A stretch of DNA of 6,220 nt from an uncultured Veillonella sp. (GTDB lineage: Bacteria > Bacillota > Negativicutes > Veillonellales > Veillonellaceae): the NCBI GenBank assembly GCA_900550455.1, contig URSE01000062.1:1-6220 (forward strand), read 5' to 3'. Below the pieces are notes generated by a model. That model saw only the letters and a list, made by a program, of their open reading frames with translations, searched no databases and had not been told where the DNA came from. A program made the translations under genes and the position numbers. Position 1 is the stretch's first letter. Each line of letters opens with the position of its first letter. Positions 1-4,389 of the stretch are shown piece after piece.

Positions 1-11
1 AAAAGTTCTCA

Positions 12-40
12 TTGACAATAAATTTTAAATTGAGTACTAT
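12..40 (+). promoter_or_regulatory. Sigma-70-type promoter for the first CbiK-like gene
   Basis: A perfect -35 hexamer TTGACA (12-17) is followed after 17 bp by TACTAT (35-40), a 4/6 match to the -10 consensus. Transcription would begin near 47 and give a leader of about 58 nt before the ATG at 105. The leader is too short and too unstructured for a cobalamin riboswitch. The spacer is very AT-rich, and a weak imperfect inverted repeat (CTCATT at 8-13, ATTGAG at 29-34) surrounds the -35 element. Confidence 0.7.
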
Positions 41-104
41 ATAGACAAGTTGTTGAGAAGTTTTATCATTACGATGCTTGATAGATATAGAAAAGAGGAA
101 TTGT

Positions 105-980
105 ATGAGTCAGCTTGGCATTATTGTTGCTTCTTTTGGTTCCGTTTATGTAGAGGCAGTAGAAAAATCGGTAGATGCACTTGTGGAAGATGTGAATGAG
201 GCTTATCCTGATGCGGTTGTAGAACGGGTCTTTCTATCTCCTGCACTGGTGGAAAAGTGGAATGAATTGGAAGAAAAACCTGTATTGGATTTGGAAGGGG
301 CTTTGGCTAATTTAGAAGCAAAAGGTGTCACGGAAGTATATATTCAACCTATGTCCGTGGTTAACGATCCTTGCTATCAGGACTTGCGACGCCAGGTATC
401 CAAGTATGTGCGAGAACGGATCTATTCATTCTCCTCCATATATGTAGGTAAACCGCTCTTAGCATCCTTGGGCGTTAAGAATCATGTGGATGACTATGAG
501 CAAAGTTTGGAGTCTATTTATCGTCATGTAGGTCCATCTGCTATTAATAAGACTATCTTACTCATGGCTAATGGTAATGCCCAATTAGAATATGCCACCT
601 TGCAAATGAAGGCTCTTTGTGCGGGGATGAACAATGTGGTGGTATTTACATCTAATGGATTCCCTAACTTTAAGCAGTCCCTCCAATTCTTACGAGCTTC
701 TGGTCATACAGAAGTTTTGGTGGTACCTATGGCTGTGATAGGGTCGTCTCATCTTATGGATTATTTGGGTGGCAACCGGTCTGACTCCGTAGCGACTCTC
801 TTAGCTGAGGCTGGTTATAAGGTGGATATTTGGAATCAAGGATTAGGAGAAAATCCTTATATCCGTGGTCTTTTCCTCAAGCACATCAACCAAATGATGC
901 AATTTGTAGAACGCCGTAAATCTGACGGTCCTGTGAATCGTGCTCAAAAGTCTACGGTTACCCTGATCAAAGGAGCCTAA
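105..980 (+). CDS. Degenerate CbiK-family (sirohydrochlorin cobaltochelatase-like) protein
   Basis: This 291-residue protein is full length for the CbiK family, which inserts cobalt into sirohydrochlorin in anaerobic cobalamin synthesis. Family landmarks are present: an N-terminal strand ending in SFGS (10-13), the IQPMSVVN segment (80-87), and the C-terminal GLGENPYIRGLF motif (246-257), nearly identical to that of enteric CbiK. Compared from memory with Salmonella CbiK, the metal and catalytic positions are changed. The MGHG histidine is Asn156 (MANG), the glutamate of the ESYP motif is Asn184 (SNGFP), and the AGDH histidine is Ser215, with a His displaced to 216. The Glu89-equivalent is Cys90. 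The fold is therefore probably intact, but ordinary chelatase activity is doubtful. I infer a non-catalytic partner, a tetrapyrrole- or metal-binding protein, or a changed specificity. There is no signal peptide, so it should be cytoplasmic. The ATG at 105 is preferred over an upstream in-frame TTG at 78 because AGAGGA (94-99) is correctly spaced for it and homology begins there. It is monocistronic, and the next gene is a paralog. Confidence 0.85.
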   Translation: MSQLGIIVASFGSVYVEAVEKSVDALVEDVNEAYPDAVVERVFLSPALVEKWNELEEKPVLDLEGALANLEAKGVTEVYIQPMSVVNDPCYQDLRRQVSKYVRERIYSFSSIYVGKPLLASLGVKNHVDDYEQSLESIYRHVGPSAINKTILLMANGNAQLEYATLQMKALCAGMNNVVVFTSNGFPNFKQSLQFLRASGHTEVLVVPMAVIGSSHLMDYLGGNRSDSVATLLAEAGYKVDIWNQGLGENPYIRGLFLKHINQMMQFVERRKSDGPVNRAQKSTVTLIKGA

Positions 981-989
981 GACCTACAA

Positions 990-1007
990 ATGTATACATG
1001 TATACAT
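990..1007. repeat. Perfect 18-bp palindrome, also a tandem octamer
   Basis: ATGTATACATGTATACAT is a perfect 18-bp palindrome centred between 998 and 999. It can also be read as two tandem copies of ATGTATAC plus AT. It lies 10 nt after the stop codon and just before the terminator stem. It could be a protein-binding site or simply a low-complexity AT-rich stretch; no function is shown. Confidence 0.6.
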
Positions 1008-1010
1008 ATA

Positions 1011-1037
1011 AAGGACTCTCTATGAGGGTCCTTTTTT
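1011..1037 (+). terminator. Rho-independent terminator after the degenerate CbiK-like gene
   Basis: AAGGACTCTC (1011-1020) pairs with GAGGGTCCTT (1024-1033) to give a 10-bp stem with one G-U pair and a 3-nt loop. A T run (1032-1037) follows. It separates the two CbiK-like genes into different transcripts. Confidence 0.9.
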
Positions 1038-1038
1038 G

Positions 1039-1047
1039 TGGTATTAT
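1039..1047 (+). promoter_or_regulatory. Possible extended -10 promoter for the second CbiK-like gene
   Basis: TGGTATTAT (TGn followed by a 5/6 -10 match) lies directly after the terminator. There is no good -35 element. The arrangement resembles the one before the M16 peptidase gene, where TGGTATAAT follows a terminator. The implied leader is about 75 nt and contains a small inverted repeat, ATTCTT (1085-1090) with AAGAAT (1094-1099). The call is tentative. Confidence 0.4.
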
Positions 1048-1127
1048 GGCATAGTAAAAGACTACTAGGTTTTAATTTTATGTAATTCTTTATAAGAATC
1101 CTATGGTATCCACTAGGAGGACCACTA

Positions 1128-1958
1128 ATGAATGATCTTGCTATAGTAGTAGTTGCTTATGGGACTACTAATGAAGAACAGGCTAATCAGACTATTTTGC
1201 CTTTGTTTGCCTCCATCAAGAAGGCTTTTCCAAAGCATACAGTATCCTTAGCCTATAGTTCCATGAAGATTGTCAGCAAGATTCGGGAACGAGGTGGCCA
1301 AGTGACTTCTTTAGAAGACTGTTTGGAAGGCTACCAAGCAAAGGGGTTTAAAAAGGTCTTAGTAGAGCCCCTCTTTGTCACAGAAGGGGAGGCGTTACTC
1401 GATCTAGATAAACGTCTCAGGGCTTTTGGACAGACTCATGCAAGCATGACTTTACACAGGGGTGAGCCTTTGATTCCTGCTGGTCGAGAGGGGGATCGAG
1501 TAGTTTTAGAAGCCTTAAAAGATTATGTTAAACCTAGTTTTGAAGAGAGGAAAAATCGTCATGGCCTTTTGTTAATAGGTCATGGGGGAGCTGCGGTGAC
1601 CCATCGTATTTATGAGAATTTACAAGTTGCCTTGGATGCTATCTGTCCTATTCCTTTGCGAATAGGGGCCTTGACGGGGACGGCTAACGTAGTATCCCAA
1701 GAAGGTTTGGATAACCTAGTCCTGTGGGTGGAGAACCATTGGATAGATCAGGTTCATATTTACCCTCTTTTTTATACGGCAGGTTATCATGTGAATAAGG
1801 ATATTTTGGGTCCTGGGCCAGACTCTATATGCTCTCAGTTAGGTCGACGACAAGTAGATACTGTTCCTCATATGTTAGGTCTTGGTCAATCTAAATTAGT
1901 GGCTAAGATAGTAATCAATGAAATATCGAAAAAAATAAAAATACTACTTGAACAATAA
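1128..1958 (+). CDS. cbiK: Sirohydrochlorin cobaltochelatase, CbiK family
   Basis: This 276-residue cytoplasmic protein is a likely ATP-independent chelatase that inserts Co2+ (possibly Fe2+ or Ni2+) into sirohydrochlorin. It shows the two-domain CbiK layout: an N-terminal AYGTT motif (10-14), the VEPLFVTEGE segment (79-88), IGHGG (150-154) carrying the first metal-binding histidine His152, and YPLFYTAGYHVNKDI (212-226) carrying the second, His221. The C-terminal GLGQ (251-254) corresponds to GLGEN of other CbiK proteins. The third family ligand, the Glu of the ESYP motif, appears to be Thr183 (ALTG), and the Glu89-equivalent is Ala89 with Glu88 next to it. It is therefore divergent, and its metal or substrate preference may differ. 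An AGGAGG site (1115-1120) lies 7 nt before the ATG. It is a distant paralog of the preceding gene rather than a recent copy. No clear terminator follows, so some transcripts may continue into the superoxide reductase gene. No other cobalamin or siroheme genes are in view. Confidence 0.85.
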   Translation: MNDLAIVVVAYGTTNEEQANQTILPLFASIKKAFPKHTVSLAYSSMKIVSKIRERGGQVTSLEDCLEGYQAKGFKKVLVEPLFVTEGEALLDLDKRLRAFGQTHASMTLHRGEPLIPAGREGDRVVLEALKDYVKPSFEERKNRHGLLLIGHGGAAVTHRIYENLQVALDAICPIPLRIGALTGTANVVSQEGLDNLVLWVENHWIDQVHIYPLFYTAGYHVNKDILGPGPDSICSQLGRRQVDTVPHMLGLGQSKLVAKIVINEISKKIKILLEQ

Positions 1959-1977
1959 TCATTATTGAGTATATAAT
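1948..1977 (+). promoter_or_regulatory. Promoter of the superoxide reductase gene
   Basis: A -35 element TTGAAC (1948-1953, 4/6) and a perfect -10 TATAAT (1972-1977) are separated by 18 bp. The -35 lies within the last codons of the preceding gene. Initiation near 1984 would give a leader of about 46 nt ending in the AGGAGG ribosome binding site at 2019-2024. The spacer holds a palindromic operator candidate, listed separately. Confidence 0.7.
1953..1967. promoter_or_regulatory. 7-1-7 palindrome, putative Fur/PerR-family operator
   Basis: CAATAATCATTATTG is a perfect inverted repeat with 7-bp arms around one central base. It matches 10 of 14 arm positions of both the PerR box (TTATAATnATTATAA) and the Bacillus Fur box (TGATAATnATTATCA), with the whole inner core identical. 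It lies between the -35 and -10 of a superoxide reductase gene, where a repressor would block RNA polymerase. Regulator identity is an inference, since AT-rich palindromes also arise by chance. Confidence 0.6.
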
Positions 1978-2029
1978 ATAGATGTAATTCGATTTAAATA
2001 AAGTTATTTACATATTTTAGGAGGCTATT

Positions 2030-2401
2030 ATGGCTATTCATGATCTTATCAAAACTGGCGATTGGAAGGGTGAAAAACACGTTCCTGTTATCACATGCCC
2101 AGACACCTTCCAAAAGGGTCAAGCAACAACTATCGAGTTAGCTGTAGGTAAAGAAATTGCTCACCCAAATACATTGGAACATTACATCAAATGGATTAAA
2201 TTGTATTTCGTAGCAGAAGGCACTCAACACCCTGTTGAAGTAGCAGAACTTAACTTTATTGCCCATGGTGAAGGGGAAGTTTTGGCACAACCAATTGGTA
2301 CAGTAACCGTTGCCTTGCCTACATCTGGTAAATTGATCGCTGTTTCCTATTGCAATATTCACGGCTTGTGGGAATCTGAAAAGGATATCACTGTAGCATA
2401 G
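2030..2401 (+). CDS. sor: Superoxide reductase (neelaredoxin-type, one-iron)
   Basis: This 123-residue cytoplasmic protein reduces superoxide to hydrogen peroxide without making oxygen, a typical defence of anaerobes. The Fe(His)4Cys centre can be read directly. GEKHVP (14-19) carries Glu15, Lys16 and ligand His17. HPNTLEHYIKWI (45-56) carries ligands His45 and His51. CNIHGLWE (108-115) carries ligands Cys108 and His111. The N-terminal desulforedoxin-like domain with four cysteines found in two-iron desulfoferrodoxins is absent, and length matches the one-iron class. Electrons probably come from a rubredoxin or similar donor encoded elsewhere. AGGAGG (2019-2024) lies 5 nt before the ATG, indicating strong translation. 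The gene has its own promoter with a Fur/PerR-like box and a terminator downstream. Peroxide detoxification genes, which would be natural partners, are not in this window. Confidence 0.95.
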   Translation: MAIHDLIKTGDWKGEKHVPVITCPDTFQKGQATTIELAVGKEIAHPNTLEHYIKWIKLYFVAEGTQHPVEVAELNFIAHGEGEVLAQPIGTVTVALPTSGKLIAVSYCNIHGLWESEKDITVA

Positions 2402-2478
2402 ACTAGTTGTCTTTTATACAATTACATTGTAACGATATCACAGTAACGTAAACTTAGACTCCTTACGCTGCTTGATAT

Positions 2479-2507
2479 AAGCCCCTGATCTAAAAATCAG
2501 GGGCTTT
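2479..2507 (+). terminator. Rho-independent terminator after superoxide reductase
   Basis: AAGCCCCTGAT (2479-2489) pairs perfectly with ATCAGGGGCTT (2496-2506) across a 6-nt loop, giving an 11-bp stem followed by a short interrupted T-rich tail (TTTCTTGTT). It ends the sor transcript and isolates lysC from upstream transcription. Confidence 0.9.
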
Positions 2508-2585
2508 CTTGTTGATTTGTGTCTAGTGAAACTTAAAAAAATTGTCCGTAGTGAATGGATAAATATCCTTTCAGTAAAGAAAAAT

Positions 2586-2621
2586 CCCTATAAATCCCTT
2601 TACACAGGTATTTCTATAGGG
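2586..2621. repeat. Spaced inverted repeat around the lysC -35 element
   Basis: CCCTATA (2586-2592) and TATAGGG (2615-2621) are perfect 7-bp inverted arms with centres 29 bp apart, close to three helical turns. They flank the -35 hexamer, and the right arm abuts the -10. The repeat lies upstream of the predicted transcription start, so it would act as DNA (an operator) and not as an RNA hairpin. It could be coincidental. Confidence 0.35.
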
Positions 2622-2627
2622 TAGAAT
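2599..2627 (+). promoter_or_regulatory. Sigma-70-type promoter of lysC
   Basis: TTTACA (2599-2604, 5/6) and TAGAAT (2622-2627, 5/6) are spaced by the optimal 17 bp. The predicted start near 2634 gives a leader of only about 40 nt before the GTG codon. That leaves no room for a lysine riboswitch or T-box, unlike lysC of many Firmicutes. Confidence 0.7.
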
Positions 2628-2673
2628 TAAACCATATTTGTTGATAGTCATTCAGATAAATGAGGGATTTTTC

Positions 2674-3903
2674 GTGCCTTTAATTGTTAAAAAATTTGGT
2701 GGTTCTTCCGTAGCAACACCAGAAAAAATATTTAATATCGTGGATCGCGTCTTACGCGAACGCCAAGAGGATGATCAAATCGTCATCGTCGTATCTGCCA
2801 TGGGAGATACAACGGATGATTTGGTAGGCTTAGCTAAGCAAGTGACCAATAAACCCTATGGTCGGGAGATGGACCGCCTTCTCTGCACTGGGGAACAGGT
2901 AACTATTTCCTTGATGGCTATGGCTTTTGAAACACGGGGGCAAAAGGCTATCTCTATGACTGGCGCTCAAGCTGGAATTAAGTCCTCCGATGCCTTTAAT
3001 AAAGGCCGTATTTTGGGTGTAGAACCGGGTCGTGTATTTGAAGCACTGGACGCAGGTAACATAGTTGTTGTAGCTGGATTCCAAGGCATTACTGAAGATG
3101 GTGATATGGCTACCTTAGGTCGTGGTGGTTCCGATACGACAGCCGTTGCTTTGGCAGGTGCTATGAAGGCGGATGTATGTGAAATCTTTACCGATGTAGA
3201 TGGCGTATATTCTACAGACCCTCGGGTTTGCCCAAAAGCAGAAAAATTGCCTGAAATTACCTATGGTGAAATGTTAGAAATGGCCCGCCTTGGTGCAGGT
3301 GTTATGCAACCACGGGCAGTTGAAATGGGCCTACGCTATGGAGTGCCAATTCATGTACGATCTACTTTCACCAGTGATCAAGGGACAATTATCCGGGAGG
3401 ACTATACAATGGAACACAATAAACGCGTTATTACAGGCGTAGCTGATGATAAAAACGCTGCCAAGGTATCCTTGATTGGCGTAGAAAATAAACCAGGCGT
3501 AGCGGCTAAGGTATTCAAAGCTTTGGCAGCTCACAATGTGGATGTGGATATGATTGTTCAATCTATTCGCTCTAATAACGATGCTAAAACAGATATCGTA
3601 TTCACGGTCATGAATGATGATGTGCCACAAGCTAAAGAAATCATTGATGAAATTCATAAGGAAATCAATATCGATGATATCAATATCGATGAAGATGTTG
3701 CGAAGGTATCTGTGGTTGGCGCGGGTATGTTAGGACAACCAGGCGTGGCTGCACAAATGTTTGATATCTTGGGCCAAGAAGGGATTAACGTAGAAATTAT
3801 TTCTACTTCTGAAATTTCTATCACTTGTTTAGTAAAAGAAGAACGCGTTAAGGATGCTGTAAAGGCTATTCATGAAAAACTCTTCTTTGCAGAACGCGGC
3901 TAA
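2674..3903 (+). CDS. lysC: Aspartate kinase (aspartokinase), lysine/threonine-regulated type
   Basis: This 409-residue cytoplasmic enzyme phosphorylates L-aspartate with ATP, the first step to lysine/diaminopimelate, threonine and methionine. The kinase domain (about 1-245) shows KFGGSS (7-12) for nucleotide and aspartate binding, TGEQVT (72-77), GFQG (135-138), GRGGSDTTA (149-157) and TDVDGVYSTDPR (173-184). Two ACT domains follow, beginning at KVSLIGVENKPGVAAKVF (264-281) and KVSVVGAGMLGQPGVAA (344-360), where feedback inhibitors bind. Length matches Bacillus LysC (about 408). The GTG at 2674 is chosen because the protein then begins MPLIVKKFGG like its homologs and GAGGG (2662-2666) is well placed. 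An in-frame TTG at 2638 would fall almost at the transcription start and adds 12 non-homologous residues. The stop overlaps the next start (TAATG). Which amino acid inhibits this enzyme cannot be told from the sequence by eye. Confidence 0.96.
   Translation: MPLIVKKFGGSSVATPEKIFNIVDRVLRERQEDDQIVIVVSAMGDTTDDLVGLAKQVTNKPYGREMDRLLCTGEQVTISLMAMAFETRGQKAISMTGAQAGIKSSDAFNKGRILGVEPGRVFEALDAGNIVVVAGFQGITEDGDMATLGRGGSDTTAVALAGAMKADVCEIFTDVDGVYSTDPRVCPKAEKLPEITYGEMLEMARLGAGVMQPRAVEMGLRYGVPIHVRSTFTSDQGTIIREDYTMEHNKRVITGVADDKNAAKVSLIGVENKPGVAAKVFKALAAHNVDVDMIVQSIRSNNDAKTDIVFTVMNDDVPQAKEIIDEIHKEINIDDINIDEDVAKVSVVGAGMLGQPGVAAQMFDILGQEGINVEIISTSEISITCLVKEERVKDAVKAIHEKLFFAERG
3409..3903 (+). CDS. lysC: Likely internal translation start: aspartokinase beta subunit
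   Basis: Within lysC and in the same frame, the ATG at codon 246 is preceded by GGGAGG (3395-3400) with 8 nt spacing, a good ribosome binding site inside a coding region. Starting here would yield 164 residues consisting of just the two ACT regulatory domains. Bacillus subtilis aspartokinase II and Corynebacterium aspartokinase make exactly such a beta subunit from an in-frame start at about this codon and assemble as alpha2-beta2. The same arrangement is inferred here; GGGAGG could also be a chance product of the Arg-Glu codons. Confidence 0.6.
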   Translation: MEHNKRVITGVADDKNAAKVSLIGVENKPGVAAKVFKALAAHNVDVDMIVQSIRSNNDAKTDIVFTVMNDDVPQAKEIIDEIHKEINIDDINIDEDVAKVSVVGAGMLGQPGVAAQMFDILGQEGINVEIISTSEISITCLVKEERVKDAVKAIHEKLFFAERG

Positions 3904-4220
3904 TGGTTATGGATGCACTTGATAGCTTCATGCAGGAGATCCTCAACGATGATGTAAGAAGGGAAGGCCTCTTGCATGATATGATTGACCATTTGCAAAA
4001 CCAACCTCTTCCTTCGGCTGAACAATTGACTACAGGCTTTACGGATACTACTCAACGTCATGGAGTTTACTATGACTATGACAAAGGGGAGGTAACTATT
4101 TCCTACCGCGTCGTAGATGACATGTATCCTAGTCGGCTTATGTCCTTCGAGAATTTTCGGGTCGTTCTAGAAGGATTATTGGTTTGTCGACGCAACAAAA
4201 AATGGGCTCTAGAATCCTAG
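3903..4220 (+). CDS. Uncharacterised 105-residue protein, translationally coupled to lysC
   Basis: I do not recognise this protein. It is small, net acidic in its first half, and has no membrane segment, signal peptide, cysteine cluster or obvious catalytic motif. The N-terminal part (3-33, MDALDSFMQEIL through IDHL) looks helical. A middle stretch rich in Tyr and Asp (GVYYDYDKGEVTISYRV, 54-70) looks like beta strands. The end is basic (CRRNKKW, 95-101). The ATG at 3903 overlaps the lysC stop by one base (TAATG), a second in-frame ATG lies at 3909, and no good Shine-Dalgarno precedes either. Translation therefore probably depends on ribosomes finishing lysC. This suggests production in proportion to aspartokinase and perhaps a related role, but nothing in the sequence gives a function. 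It ends with two in-frame stop codons (TAG TAG, 4218-4223), followed at once by a strong terminator. Confidence 0.8.
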   Translation: MVMDALDSFMQEILNDDVRREGLLHDMIDHLQNQPLPSAEQLTTGFTDTTQRHGVYYDYDKGEVTISYRVVDDMYPSRLMSFENFRVVLEGLLVCRRNKKWALES

Positions 4221-4221
4221 T

Positions 4222-4273
4222 AGAGGGGCCGTAACAGAATGCGATAAAACCGCATTCTGTTACGGCCCCTTTT
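4222..4273 (+). terminator. Very stable rho-independent terminator after the lysC operon
   Basis: The arms 4224-4243 and 4251-4270 are perfectly complementary over 20 bp (AGGGGCCGTAACAGAATGCG on the left) around a 7-nt loop (ATAAAAC). The stem is extendable by a G-U and an A-U pair, and TTTT (4270-4273) follows. The stem is longer than the other terminators here. The reverse strand lacks a comparable T run, so it is mainly a forward terminator. Confidence 0.9.
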
Positions 4274-4293
4274 CATTTCCTTATATGTTCGTA

Positions 4294-4302
4294 TGGTATA
4301 AT
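4294..4302 (+). promoter_or_regulatory. Extended -10 promoter for the M16 peptidase gene
   Basis: TGGTATAAT combines a TGn extension with a perfect -10 hexamer (4297-4302). No convincing -35 is present in the 17-19 bp window upstream, which an extended -10 can tolerate. Transcription would start near 4309 with a leader of about 80 nt. That leader contains only a 4-bp GGCC hairpin (4352-4366) and no recognisable riboswitch. Confidence 0.6.
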
Positions 4303-4389
4303 AAATCCATATGTATATGAGCATAAGTTGCTTGTCAATTTACGATAGATAGGCCTTTTTACGGCCGCATTTTATGATTAGGAGTTGCT

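Noticed and set aside
78..104. Upstream in-frame TTG start adding nine residues to the first CbiK-like protein
   Set aside because: The ATG at 105 has a well-spaced AGAGGA site and begins where family similarity begins; the TTG has no ribosome binding site.
1..104. Cobalamin riboswitch before the CbiK-like gene
   Set aside because: The leader after the predicted start is about 58 nt, AT-rich, and lacks the conserved B12-box.
105..980. First CbiK-like gene as a pseudogene
   Set aside because: The frame is intact at full family length, with a strong promoter, a ribosome binding site and a terminator; only active-site residues differ.
2138..2362. Reverse-strand open frame opposite superoxide reductase, and similar ones at 2830-3084, 3331-3657, 4378-4596, 5002-5286 and 5775-6047
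   Set aside because: All lie antisense to confidently identified genes, resemble no family, and have no convincing ribosome binding site or promoter.
2417..2431. Second small palindrome TACAAT-TAC-ATTGTA in the sor 3' untranslated region as an operator
   Set aside because: It is an AT-rich 6-bp inverted repeat away from any promoter and is likely to occur by chance.
2638..2673. Upstream in-frame TTG start for aspartate kinase
   Set aside because: It would lie within a few bases of the predicted transcription start and lacks a ribosome binding site; the GTG at 2674 gives the canonical N-terminus.
2508..2673. Lysine riboswitch or T-box leader before lysC
   Set aside because: The predicted leader is about 40 nt, and there is no T-box motif or terminator/antiterminator pair between the sor terminator and the GTG.
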